Shown in pieces: positions 42,841-53,412 of a DNA stretch of 64,000 nt. Each line of letters starts with the position of its first letter. Positions within the stretch are counted from its first letter, which is position 1. Both the position numbers and the translations under genes were made by a program. Origin of the DNA: Siphonodentalium dalli (lineage: Eukaryota; Mollusca; Scaphopoda; Gadilida; Siphonodentaliidae); the NCBI GenBank assembly GCA_032622095.1, contig CP136061.1:215666373-215730372 (forward strand), read 5' to 3'. The notes beneath the pieces are model-generated. The model saw nothing but the letters and a program-made list of their open reading frames with translations. It made no database searches and had not been told where the DNA came from.

Positions 42841-45470
42841 CTGTCTTCATCATCTCCGTAAGACACATCGAGGTGACAATCCATTAGGAAACCCTGTATA
42901 TCATCAGGGAATGCCTTTTCGATCCATTTAATTTGGAAATCTTCCGTCTAACCATTTTGTACAAAGGGGGTATATCCACTTGCCTCGTGCCTGCTAATCG
43001 CCAAATTCTTGCAACAATGTTTGCACGGATACTGTAACTGCAATGATGCATTACGTGGTGGTAACAATGAAATGTCAATAGCTTTTTTTGGCCCCAAAAC
43101 ATTCTCTTTCAAATAGTTGCTTTCGAGCATCATTGACAATTTAGAGGCGACACCCATAAAGTAGACATACGTATTCCTCAAGCTCTTCTGCAACCTTACT
43201 TTCAAAGAGTCCACGATGATCCCATCGTAATAAATGTCCCAATAAACTTGTCACATTTCTCCAATGTCTTCCAGCATACAATTTTACGTTTACGAAAGAA
43301 CGACGAGATGTTGTCATTTCCGGTAAATGCATGGAATACTATCAAAGCTTTCATTTTATCTTTGCTCAAATCTATATCACCCAGCTTGATACCCTTGCAT
43401 TGTATCCTGCTCCCATAATCAAGGTAAACCTGGTTCACCCTTCCCAGCACACTTAAAATTATTACCAGTATATCTACCTCTGCCGATTGTGATCTCAGAA
43501 CAATTTATTGTCAGGAAATAACTCCAGGGCAAGTACAGTAATGCTCTAATTAATCGACCTCTTAACCAAAGCAGAATTATGGGTAACTTTTCAGGATTTA
43601 GTCGGAAATATGGCTTGTTGCCATTCATCGGAAAGCTCTCCCCGAGAGCTTTCCGATGAATGGCAACAAGCCATATTTCCGACTAAATCCTGAAAAGTTA
43701 CCCATAATTCTGCTTTGGTTAAGAGGTCGATTAATTAGAGCATTACTGTATGCAATGCAAGATTAATTTTGTGTCAGCTAGCTTCCTCCTGGTTACTTAC
43801 AAGAGTTTCTTCTGCTGTCACCACCAACGAGCTTATATATGTGCATGCAATTGTTTTCTGTAGAAATATATATTCCTTCACAATGAAGAATATCTATCGG
43901 TTGCCAATTATAACATCCCGAATCAAAGAGATTAAATCTACTAGCTAAGTGAAACGGGGCATTAAGGGTATATGCGAGAGCTTTATCAAAATTTATAACT
44001 TGCTCCAACTTCGCTGAGGCAGATGGCAACACCCCTATAATATTCCTATTGGCTTTGATGCTCAGCGATTCTAAATTCCGTTTCACGGTGACGCTCTTAT
44101 TTACTCTTGCAAATAATTTCAAGTTTGTTCTGGAAATTGGGTCATGGAAACTTCCATTTCTACTCTTGAGATGATCTTGTTTGAAAAAGTTGTATGCTTC
44201 CGCTCCAATTTTTATCGAGAAAATGTCCTCTGGAACTTGCAATTGAAGGGGCATGGTACCAGAACTTAAATGGAAGAGTGATGTCTTCTCAAGATCCTTA
44301 TTGAAAGGATTAATGTACTCGGTTTTCAAAACAGTAACTAAATCTGACAAGTTTCTCCGATTTCAGAATTTGAGTTGGCCGCAGCGGTTTATATTTGGAA
44401 CTGTGATTATCTACGTTGGCTAATTTCAAAAGTGCCTATGTATTCTTAGCTTGTTCTGGGCGATTTAATGTCAACTTCAAAATACTATCTGAAGCAAACT
44501 GTTTGATTCCACCGGCTGTTTTGACGCTCTCCTGTTAAAAGTTTGTTCGCCTCTCTTACAGGAACTTTATCTTGAGCTTGTACCGACATCCCTTTTCACG
44601 CAGAAGTTTCTTCAAACCAGAATACAAGCTTGTAATGTGCTTTAGTACTTCAACATAATGCGACCCATAATGCACTTGCATAATTTCTCTTCTGAATTGC
44701 AAAATATAATGGAACAATATATTCCCAGCAAATTAGGCGCAAATTAAATATATTTTCTTGTACTGCGTGCCCAGTGTTGAACATCAATTAGGTCTAAATA
44801 CAGAGTGAGCCAGAACTGTGCAGTTTCACTGAACATTCCCTGCCGAATGTCTAGTTTGAACAATTCGTATTTGCCAATGAAATCAACATATTGAACTGAT
44901 GCCGGGTCATATATGAAATCCGAATCCCCGACTGACTGAACTGACTTCTGGTATCTGGTTGTCATGCTCAAATAAGAATATTTCAAACAGTAGCCTTTCT
45001 AGTGCTTCCGACAATGCACTATGAACAGTCCAACACCGGTTATAATGCTTTCCAGACAAAACACCATTCACGCTCCCTGAAGAGCAATAAACACCTGCTT
45101 GAAACACAATGTCCTCAAAACCAGAATCTTTCAAAATACCCCCGATTAAACCAAAATTCTCCTTAATGAAATGGAAATCTCCCAAAAGGATAAAAACATT
45201 ATTGAAGCGTTGTTGGAAATTCAAACCAACATGTATGCATTAATTGCTTCACCGACATCCATGGTCACATTTAACTTATGGCATGTTAACATCTACGGCA
45301 AGTTTCTGAATATATACCATATAGTGCTCGATTGTTCTGAAATTGGTGACCTTAGAACCGATGGGTGGTAGGTATGTTAAAACTGTTTTCTTAGGACCTT
45401 CTGATGAAGCATGTTGTCGTTCTAAATTATAGCACCCTGCATATCTTATAAGGTCTGAGCACTAGCATTT
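42841..45470 (-). pseudogene. Large transposon protein of the HAFTG(C)D type, decayed
   Basis: Pieces on the - strand follow the order of a long protein family that is repeated in many cnidarian, mollusc and other invertebrate genomes. They are 'KKTVLTYLPPIGSK' (about 45360), 'LLGDFHFIKENFGLIGG' and 'GVLSGKHYNRC' (44907-45224), 'TAGGIKQFASDS' and 'RPEQAKNT' (about 44440-44530), 'NPFNKDLEKTSLFHLSSG' and 'FHDPISRTNLKLFARV' (43793-44350), 'ALIVFHAFTGNDNISSFF' (about 43300-43350), 'ELEEYVCLLYG' (about 43160), 'ISLLPPRNASLQL' and 'IRANIVARIWRLAG' (about 42980-43075), and 'IEKAFPDDIQGF' near the C-terminus, which ends in TAA near 42834. The HAFTGND block recalls the GCD segment of XPG/FEN1-type PIN nucleases (here N for C). 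Multiple frameshifts, a TGG-to-TAG-type stop near 42948 and an inserted family B MITE show it is dead. A link to XPG-bearing Academ transposons is possible but unproven. Confidence 0.7.
43534..43750. mobile_element. Family B MITE inside the transposon gene
   Basis: TACAGTAATGCTCTAATTAA to 'ttagagcattactgta', a full 217-bp palindrome of the 'cctcttaaccaaagc' subfamily, like 22056-22255. It splits the remnant between the FHDPI and HAFTGND blocks, so it came after, or contributed to, inactivation. Confidence 0.96.
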
Positions 45471-45539
45471 ATTTGCCTAACAATGACACAGAGAACATAT
45501 ACGCATTGGCATAGGTTTCATTGGAAAATGACTCGTTGA

Positions 45540-45939
45540 TTAACCCTTTACCCAACAAACCGGCCAAAACCGGCCAAATAAAGCTTCAACAGCCTAAAAT
45601 ATCTTCGGTCTGTCTCAATAGAACCATACAAATATGGATATCATTGTAACCGGCTCCTTGACCACATTGTGATAGTTACAGTTATGCCCTGTGCCAATGC
45701 ATTCTCTTATATATGCGAGTCGACCATAGGTCGCCTCGCATATATAAGAGAATGCATTGGCCTAAACAAAATCGTTTTTTAACACTTTTTACCATTTTTT
45801 CTTACATTCTTTAACAATTTTATAATTTTTAATGTGTTAAGCCAATGCATTCTCTTATATATGCGAGGCGACCTATGGTCGACTCGCATATATAAGAGAA
45901 TGCATTGGCACAGGGCCCTTCTGTTGGGTAAAGGGTTAA
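45540..45939 (+). mobile_element. Family D piggyBac-like MITE, full length (400 bp)
   Basis: TTAACCCTTTACCCAACAAA to GTTGGGTAAAGGGTTAA with both 69-bp hairpins (about 45693-45761 and 45841-45909). Very close to 36603-37002. Confidence 0.96.
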
Positions 45940-46067
45940 ATCAACTCCAACCATGGAAGGTGAACATTTTTGAGCCACAATTATGTCCAATTGCTCACTT
46001 GTTTCATGTTCAGCTTTCTTTTTTTTTTTTCGTTCTGTCAAACTTAACTGTTTCTTTTAAATATTAG

Positions 46068-46170
46068 GGAACAGGGGACTCCTCTTGGAAAGTTACAAGG
46101 TGGTGGAATTAAGAGCCCCATTTCAGTTTGTGTCTCCATGCAAGTTCCTGTCAGAGTTGCCAACCCAAAA
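46068..46170 (+). CDS. Candidate internal coding exon (103 bp)
   Basis: A pyrimidine-rich tract (TTTCTTTTTT..., 46015-46030) and TTTTAAATATTAG precede position 46068. AACCCAAAA|GTATGT gives a donor at 46171. Joined to exon 1 (phase 2), the first base completes CGG (Arg) and 34 codons follow without a stop: EQGTPLGKLQGGGIKSPISV then CVSMQVPVRVANPK, ending in phase 0. One other frame is also fully open ('ESYKVVELRAPFQFVSPCKF'), so the true frame is uncertain. It lies in a repeat-free pocket right after a D element and its composition is less AT-rich than its surroundings. It could belong to a different + strand gene or be a non-coding exon. Confidence 0.42.
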
Positions 46171-46710
46171 GTATGTCAGAACAGTTTGTGTTTCGAGAGT
46201 CTATTGTCCACTGAGCGAATTTATGAATTGAAAGTGTTAACTTTTAAGTAAAAACTTGTCGCTTTGTTGCATTTTTTTATAATAAAAGATGGCAAACAAT
46301 AATTTATCTCCAAATAGTTGTCTAATAACATTTCGAAGGCGTAATTTCAAATTTGCGACATAACTGCAGAATGTCAATGCATCAGACGGATTCACATCAA
46401 ATTAATATAGTATCTAATTTGTATTTTTCAATTCGAAAAGTGATGTTTAATTACACAATTGTTAGTTGTTCATCTGTGTCAGTTTCATTCTGTGTGATCT
46501 TGACTTGAGCGCCCTTGAACTTCTTGTATTGCGCCTCATCTTCGTACAGGAAAAATCAACCAATAAAATTTTGTCCAATTGTTCGAACTGGATACTCGGC
46601 TAACGGAAATTGTGAATTTTTACAACTGACATATTTGAGGTAACTCTTTCTAATATGTTAAAATTAATGTGCCTGGGGTGTAATTATAAGCAATCAATGT
46701 ATTTTTTGTT

Positions 46711-46841
46711 GCAGTTATGGGCTTATACAATTGTAAGTGGTCGAACTACATACAGTATACTTAGTATAATTAAGTTTGCTTTGTGAATTTATACAGTATG
46801 TAGTTCGACCACTTACAATTATAAACCCATAAAGGCAACAC
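46711..46841. mobile_element. Fold-back repeat (about 130 bp)
   Basis: 'ttgcagttatgggcttatac' pairs with 'tataaacccataaaggcaa', continuing through 'aattgtaagtggtcgaactacatac' and its complement. It mimics a splice acceptor/microexon/donor (TTGCAG...GTAAGT), but the inverted repeat explains it better. Confidence 0.8.
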
Positions 46842-46859
46842 AAAATACGTTGATTGCAT

Positions 46860-47070
46860 ATTAATATCAATGTATTTCCTCCAGAGTTATGGCCTCTTTT
46901 GTTGGAATTTGCACTCAATTAGCATTTCCAGTTGATAAGTGTAGTACATGTAAGTCTGAACTGAATGGAATGTGAAATTTGGTATGTGAGTTTACTAGCC
47001 AAATATACAGTTCAAGTTCAAATTTGGTTTCCACCTGCCAATTTCCACCAGAGTTATGGCTATTTGTTGG
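46860..47070. repeat. Interspersed repeat, 'ccagagttatggcc' tandem units
   Basis: Two units with 'tctgaactgaatggaatgtgaaatttgg' and 'cacctgccaatttccaccagagttatggc'. Same family as 5160-5280. Confidence 0.55.
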
Positions 47071-47875
47071 AATTACCATGGGCATTTTTTTAGTTTAAGA
47101 AAATTCATATTCAGCCATTGAACTTTTATCAGGGGTCTTGTGAATTGCATGGAAGATATAAAATTTTCAACTATCATTTAGAAAACCACATGCATCAAAT
47201 TGTGAAGCATATATATAAGTACAAATGTACTACATGTATATGTCTAACCTATAATTGCCTTGTCTTTGACTCATGGTAAACTGCTTACAAAATCCCAAAC
47301 CTGTCAAATTGACGGGGCATATATAAAATGTTGGTGACTCAGTGGAAATATCCAATTTACTGTGAGTGTGAGGACCATTGAGTATATCTTTTCTAGGAGG
47401 TGATGGAATTTGTGAAGAGCCAATCTATTTATTGAATGAAGAATGAGGCCAATTGGTGGACAGCATAATCTTGATTCAATATTTTGTTTGCAGTATTGGA
47501 ATGTGTATACTGCTTGTTCCATTTGGAAATCGATTGACAATTAGATAGAAAGAATCCTGAATGTCATGAGGACAAGGATTGAGGACATGGTGATTTTTTC
47601 AGCAGTGCAATCAGTTTATAGTTTTGTGGTTTATTGTAACTTGATAAATTCACTAATGAATTTTCCAATAGTGTGGTTAAGAGTGTGAGGACAGACCTCA
47701 CACTGGGCAAAGAAAATAATATCTGGGGTTCTTGTGCTTTTCCAGACTTCTTGTAGACCAGAGTTTCTTATAGAGATGGTCCAGATCTCTTTGAATACTG
47801 TTTTCTAATTGGTGTCTGGCCTGAATAACCATGTAGCTCTAAAATGAAGCTAAACCTCACATAGTACTTCAAGTA
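47071..47875 (+). other. Presumed intronic DNA
   Basis: A polypyrimidine/AG (TGCTTTTCCAG, about 47737-47747) precedes a short open stretch, but no donor supports an exon. Confidence 0.35.
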
Positions 47876-48121
47876 ATGTCCGTATTGATTTTGAATTTTA
47901 TATGTGGTGCATGGTTAAGCACAGCTTTGCTGCCAAATCAGATCGCTCCCTTGCTGGTTGATATTCCACAGTCCTTAATTCACGGGAGATGGGAGCAATT
48001 GCTCTCGCAATTCACGTGTGCAATACGTAATCAAATAGTGGATTGGACAACGCGTGACACACATGATCGTGTACAAAAATATGTTGATACGGGGAGTAAA
48101 TACAAGCCACTCACAGACTAG
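47876..48121 (+). CDS. Hypothetical 81-residue open frame
   Basis: ATG to TAG with mixed, protein-like composition: a hydrophobic start (MSVLILNFICGAWLSTALLP), then a polar segment with 'RWEQLLSQFTCAIRNQIVDW' and 'DTHDRVQKYVDTGSKYKPL'. It is the only isolated frame of this length in the right half that is not caused by a known repeat here. The family is not recognised. It may be a fragment of a transposon gene, an exon of the host gene, or chance. Confidence 0.25.
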   Translation: MSVLILNFICGAWLSTALLPNQIAPLLVDIPQSLIHGRWEQLLSQFTCAIRNQIVDWTTRDTHDRVQKYVDTGSKYKPLTD

Positions 48122-48830
48122 TGTCTATACAATAACTTAAATGAGTATATGGGACTAGTATGCATATAATATAACATTTATTTGATACATTTGCTTGAAA
48201 ACTGTTCAAAAATTACTCGACAACGAGTCAACGACCATTTGCATTTTCGCATTCCGGCTAATCTGCCATCCGTAACATAAGTTCGTACTCAACAGACTTT
48301 CAAATAATGGAAATCTGGTTACCTTATTCTAAGACTCAGAGACTATAGAAACCAACAACATCATTTGAGTACAGTATCCCTTTAAGGTGATTTTAATTAT
48401 TCATTCAATATTGAACTATTTGATGGTTTATTTAGATTCATTCCCATCTCAGTACAATTATGGGCAGGAGAAAGTGTAACTGGACATAGGTCTATCCCAC
48501 AATGACATTTTGTTTCAAAAAAACCCAAAGTTACACTCATCTTCTGAATTGCGGGAACAAATAAGAGCTCTCGCTGTGTTTTCCACATTAGAAGGACTCA
48601 CTCTTGTTTGTTTACATTTTGCATAGTTCATCAGCCATAGTGTTTTATTAAATTGCACAGCCAATGTTTTGTTGAACATTTTGACAGCAATAGTTTAATA
48701 ATGAATTCTTCAAACGGGTGTAGTGTCCAAGTAGTAAAATATCAGTTTGATGATGTGAAATAAACACGTAATACATGGATGTCTTTAATGTTTATCTTGG
48801 CATTCTGAGAAGCATACGGCTGCATGTACA
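48122..48830 (+). other. Presumed intronic DNA
   Basis: A fair acceptor-like run (TTTGTTTACATTTTGCATAG, about 48606-48625) opens a 23-codon frame, which is too weak to call. Confidence 0.3.
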
Positions 48831-49018
48831 TGGACTCCTTAACCACAGCAGAATTATGGGTAATTTTCAGGATTTAGTCGGAAATATGGCTTGTTGCCAT
48901 TCATTGGAAAGCAAGAGCTTTCCAATGAATGGCAACAAGCCATACTTCTGACTAAATCCTGAAAAATTACCCATAATTCTGCTGTGGTAAGGAGTCGATT
49001 ATTTATGGCATTAATTTT
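48831..49018. mobile_element. Family B MITE, left end truncated
   Basis: 'tggactccttaaccacagcagaattatgg' to 'gattatttatggcatta'. The palindrome centre has the shortened loop 'ggaaagcaagagctttcc'. Confidence 0.85.
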
Positions 49019-49094
49019 ACTGAGCACCCCTGTACACCTTTGGAGGAGGGGAGGAGGCAGGCGAGGCAACTGCATGCCCCCTTCCTCCCAAGCC

Positions 49095-49530
49095 TTGAAA
49101 TAGTGTGTCTCATTTGCAGAATAAGGTCTCCAGAGGGTGAATTTAGTGTCGCTATCCCGCACAACAGGCTAGCATCACCAAAGTCACCTCTGGGAATTTG
49201 GTTCTGCTGAGGTCTCAACTGCTATGGGAGACCTAGGATCAGATTGAAGTTCCCCACTTAAAATTGGTGTTGTTCACCCATTAGTCACCTTGATTATGTA
49301 TTGTATCTGCTGTAAATTAGGGGATATAAAACTGAGCAGAAGGGAAAAAGTAACTGAAAACAATGTTAATTTGAGACTTTAGATACTTCCCAGAAGATGA
49401 GGCCTAAGCAGAATGATGTCCCCAGAGGGTGAGTTTAGTTATGCTAGCCTGCTGTGCTGGGTAGCGTCACTAAATTCACCCTCTAGGGACCTCATTCTGC
49501 AATGACAGACACTCTTTCAAGGCTTGCTTG
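49095..49530. mobile_element. Family C palindromic repeat, near full length
   Basis: AAGCCTTGAAATAGTGTGTC to 'aatgacagacactctttcaaggctt'; both nested hairpins and the central part are present, several substitutions. Confidence 0.85.
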
Positions 49531-49534
49531 CACC

Positions 49535-49945
49535 AGTATCCCTGTCTGATTCCTATAGGCTCTATTAAACTCATATTTGTCCTTGGCGGTAATGAGAGTT
49601 TGTATTTACTGATGACCTCATGCTCCATTTAGCAATGGAATGCCATCGTAATCGTGCAGTCTTGACAGTAGTGGGTGGTTTTCTGTCTTGTGGGTGTGCG
49701 CATGATATGGACATTATGGATTTTTCTGCTTCTCTAAGCAGTTTCATTTCCGCTTCTTTGACAGCTGCTTTGATTGGGAAAAAAATATCCTGAAGCTGTG
49801 AATGGACTCTTCAGTTTTTATTTGGTCGCCTCAGGCTCAAAGTTAAGCTAATTTTTATAAAGGCCTCAAAACAATTAAGGCACCAGTTTTGGCAGCAAAC
49901 GTTATGTGCCTTTAATAGGGAATAGATTGTTACGAATATATATTT
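49535..49945 (+). repeat. Paralogous segment, copy 1 (empty of MITE)
   Basis: 'accagtatccctgtctgatt...' to 'tttaatagggaatagatt' matches 52365-53000 at high similarity. Here the sequence runs straight through 'ctctattaaactcatatttgtcc' at 49565, whereas the other copy has a family F element at that TTAA. Confidence 0.85.
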
Positions 49946-49947
49946 TT

Positions 49948-50212
49948 TGTTCTTTCATGATGGGAGCAGCACTTGTGCAGCATTAAAGATCTTCTGCCAG
50001 TGCATTCTCTTGTATGTGTGAGTCTTCCATAGGGAGCCTCGCATATATAAGAGAATGCACTGGCTTACAAGGTCAAGGTAAATATTGTTAAGCCAATGTA
50101 TTCTCTGATATAATTGAGGCTCCCTATGAGAGGATCGCACATATAAGAGAATACATTGGCACAGGGTATTCGCAAAATTTCACTAATCTCCAGTCATGGA
50201 AGGGGAATATTA
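49948..50212 (+). mobile_element. Family G MITE, degenerate termini
   Basis: 'ctttcatgatgggagcagcacttgtgcagcattaaag' to 'ccagtcatggaagggga', with two hairpins (about 50000-50064 and 50094-50159). TTAA ends are lost. Confidence 0.75.
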
Positions 50213-50599
50213 AAGATATGGATGGCCATCACGATGGGTATTGCTGTTAAAATAGTCACATCCGTTAATTTCACCATAAACAAAAATAATTATTAAAATA
50301 ATTAATATAGACATACGTTGTTTTTATACCAATCACAAATAATGCGTAAATAGTATGTTGTTGTAAAATTTGTATGCTGTGTTATGTAAATAAAAGCCAA
50401 AAACATTACAGAAACTTTGTATATAAACTAACACTTGGAACTTGGCATAGACCAACAAAGATTTTTCACTTTCACTGTGTTATTTATAGGGGGCTTTGGG
50501 GAAGACCGCAATCAAATTTTTGGTGGCATGTGTACAGCAATCTCATTCATATCACAAGAAGTCTCATTTAATCAACCCATACTAGCCGATGTCAGTGCA
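50213..50599 (+). other. Presumed intronic DNA
   Basis: AT-rich, no exon or repeat recognised. Confidence 0.3.
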
Positions 50600-51831
50600 A
50601 AATACAGTTAATGTACGTTAATTTGTGATTGCATGGGCAATGATCAGACAGAACACGTGTACATAATAGAATTGTTTTTGCATAGAGATCAAATTTTATT
50701 ATCCAGTGAGTAGGCTGTATTCTCCCAAGATGTAAAAATTACTTCACACTCCAAATAAGGAATTTATAATTATATTTAGTTGTATCTTGTAATTTGAAGG
50801 ATGCACACGCATGTTGTTAATAACACACACACCAAATAAGGAATATTTTTTACAAATATCGGTTGTAGTAATATGCACGCGGACATCTAAATAAGGAAAT
50901 GATGCAATAGTATGCCACGCTGTAAGCAGATGGCGTGTTTATCATTATGTCATTTCTTTCTTGTTCATTCATGTTTATTATACATTTATATTTACACACT
51001 AAGTGTTGTCATCACTAAATCCAGCATTCTGATTGGTCGGCGCCCACGTGGCTAGTTGCAGTTATTTCTCGGTGAATGCGCAACGCCTCATAACACCAAG
51101 CTAATAACACCATCGATACGTCATTAGGTTTGGAAAGACGAACGCGTAATGCTTTGGGCGCATTTTGACTCGCGCAGGATTGACTTAATACATCATCGGG
51201 TTTCAACATGAAGAGAAATTGTTCCTATTAACTTTTGACAAGGGTGCTATTGGGTATTTTGGGCTGATCTTGTCACGATACACTTTTAGATTTAAATATA
51301 TTTACAAAAGTGGCTTTTTCGCTAAATGTATATAAATATAAGGATTAACTGTCATGTGGACTATTTTTATGGAGATGTAACGGTGAGGTAAGTGGACATA
51401 ACTTGTAAGTAAAACCCTTCGGGTTTTACACAAGTTATGTCCACTTACCTCACCGTTACATCTCCATAAAAACAGTCCACATGACAGTTAATCCTTATAT
51501 GTCACCACGTGCCACGTGGTGATTGCCTTTTGGGTCTATGATAAATCCTGTGAAGGAGAAATTGGTGAAGGTTTAGGTCCTGTATTGTGATGTTGTGCGA
51601 ACACATGGTTGTTGTTTATGTGGAAGTTTCGCGACAATAGTGGACAGTTTTCGCGAAAACATAACATAATCGAACTGAAAGTTTTCGCACACAATGTATG
51701 ATTGTAGATTATATCGCGTCCATACTATCATCATACTATACATGTACTATTCGTATATTACTGAGGAAATTGTCATAATATGGTAACTTTTATTTCTATA
51801 TTATAACCTACAATGAAGGTCATCCGTGCCT
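50600..51831 (+). mobile_element. Family N copy split by a 500-bp fold-back-tailed repeat
   Basis: 50600-50986 and 51501-51831 together align with the reverse of 41070-41720. The uninterrupted copy reads through 'tgtttattcatg...ttgtcaccac' at the point where here 'cattcatgtttattatacatttatat' and 'atgtcaccacgtgcc' are separated. Words include 'ctcccaagatgtaaaaatta', 'ccaaataaggaat' and 'tattactgaggaaattgtcataat'. Confidence 0.75.
50987..51500 (+). mobile_element. 500-bp fold-back-tailed repeat, copy 2
   Basis: Nearly identical to 24062-24572, including the long hairpin (about 51342-51500) with tip AACCCTTCGGGTT. TTATAT-like bases flank both sides. It inserted into a family N element. Confidence 0.9.
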
Positions 51832-52231
51832 TTAACCCTTTACCCAACAGAATGGCCCTGTGCCAATGCATTCTCTTATATATGCGAGTCGACCATAGGT
51901 CGCCTCGCATATATAAGAGAATGCATTGGCTTAACACATTAAAAATCATAAAATTGTTAAAGAATGTAAGACAAAATGGTAAGAAGTGTTAAAAAAAGAT
52001 ATTTTTTAGGCCAATGCATTCTCTTATATATGCGAGGCGACCTATGGTCGACTCGCATATATACGAGAATGCATTGGCACATGGCATAACTATAACCATC
52101 ACAATGTGGTCAATGAGCCGGTTCCAATGATATCCATATTTGTATGGTTTTATTGAGACAGACCCAAGATATTTTAGGCTGTTGAAGCTTTATTTGGCCG
52201 GTTTTGGCCGGTTTGTTGGGTAAAGGGTTAA
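51832..52231 (-). mobile_element. Family D piggyBac-like MITE, full length (400 bp)
   Basis: Reverse orientation: TTAACCCTTTACCCAACAGA to TTTGTTGGGTAAAGGGTTAA, with both hairpins (about 51859-51929 and 52009-52079). It sits immediately at the end of the family N copy. Confidence 0.95.
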
Positions 52232-52364
52232 ATATTAAATTTATATCTGAACTTTCGCTGCAAATATTTGAGTAACCGAATAAAAAAATATAACATCCAG
52301 CGACCCTGGATGTACTGAACAGCTGTGCTACCATTGAAGGATGGCAGGAAAAGTAACTGCCCCT

Positions 52365-53000
52365 GCTCCAGTATCCCTGTCTGATTCTTCATCCCGCTCC
52401 ATTAACCCTTTGAGTGCCAGGTCCGATTTTTGTATCAACCCATATACCCTGTGCCAATGCATTCTCTTATATATGCGAGTCGACCATAGGTCGCCTCGCA
52501 TATATAAGAGAATGCATTGGCCTAACAATTTTTTTTTTTTTTTTTTTTTTTTTACAATTTTAATATATTTTATTGTATTCTTTAACTGACTTATTTTGTA
52601 GGTTTAGGGCCGATAATATCGGCCCCTGGCACTCAAAGGGTTAAACGCATGTTTGTCCTTGGCGGTAATGAGAGTTTTTATTTACTGTTGATCTCATGCT
52701 CCATTTAGCACTGGATTTCCATTGTAATCCTGCCTTGTTGACAGTAGTGGGTTGTTTTCTGTCTTGTGGGTGCACATGATATGGACATTATGGATTTTTT
52801 TTTTGCTTCTCCAAGCAGTTTTATTTCCGCCTGGTTGACAGCTGCATTGTTTGGGAAAAAATATCATGAAGCTGTGAATGAACTCTTCAGTTGTAATTTT
52901 TGCCTCAGGAAATTTTTATAGAGGCCTCAAAACAATTAAGGTACTTAGGTTTGTCAGCAAACGTTATGTTCCTTTAGTAGGGAATAGATTCTTATGAATA
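52365..53000 (+). repeat. Paralogous segment, copy 2 (with MITE)
   Basis: Matches 49535-49945: 'ttggcggtaatgagagtttttatttactg', 'gacagtagtgggttgttttctgtcttgtggg', 'aagctgtgaatgaactcttcagt'. The extra length is the family F insertion. Confidence 0.85.
52402..52644 (-). mobile_element. Family F piggyBac-like MITE (243 bp)
   Basis: TTAACCCTTTGAGTGCC to GGCACTCAAAGGGTTAA, one 69-bp hairpin (about 52453-52521), a poly-T tract (about 52529-52551), and GGGCCGATAATATCGGCCC. Opposite orientation to 23670. Confidence 0.95.
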
Positions 53001-53056
53001 GATAGTTAAATGGAAAGGAAATTTAACTCTCGCATAATGAAAAAGACTGTGTATTA

Positions 53057-53164
53057 AGAGAGCTTTCCGATGAATGGCAACAAGCCATATTTCCGACTAA
53101 ATCATGAAAAGTTACCCATAATTCTGCTGTGGTTAAGGAGTCAATTATTTAGGGCATTACTGTA
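53057..53164. mobile_element. Right half of a family B MITE
   Basis: 'gagagctttccgatgaatggcaac' to 'tagggcattactgta'. Only one arm remains, so it no longer folds back. Confidence 0.9.
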
Positions 53165-53190
53165 TGTTATAAAATTCCCCAAAACCACTT

Positions 53191-53412
53191 GTTTTGTTCT
53201 ACAGTTCACAGCAAATTGTTAGAAAACTGACATTTGCTGTCGAAAGTGATAATGTTGACATTCGCTATAAACCGGAATTGATCTCTGAGGGGGTATTACT
53301 ATGGTGTTATTTATCGCTTCGGTCAATGTTATCAATCCCTCGGTCCAGGTGCTTTATAGAACATTCTAAGTCACTACAATTTCATACTATTAAATGGGAA
53401 ACCATAAAATAA
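53191..53412 (+). CDS. Possible terminal exon or chance frame
   Basis: CTTGTTTTGTTCTACAG ends at about 53203 inside this frame, and the frame 'SQQIVRKLTFAVESDNVDIR...' stays open to TAA at 53410-53412, which overlaps AATAAA at the next bases. An ATG upstream (53194) also opens the same frame. The family is not recognised, and a stop next to a polyadenylation-like word may be coincidence. Confidence 0.2.
   Translation, partial: VLFYSSQQIVRKLTFAVESDNVDIRYKPELISEGVLLWCYLSLRSMLSIPRSRCFIEHSKSLQFHTIKWETIK

Noticed and set aside
46695-46735. 18-bp microexon with acceptor TTTTTTGTTGCAG and donor GTAAGT
   Set aside because: The same bases form one arm of a 130-bp inverted repeat, which explains the pattern without splicing.
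47876-48121. Third exon of the exon 1 gene
   Set aside because: No convincing acceptor directly upstream in the needed phase; retained only as a hypothetical open frame.
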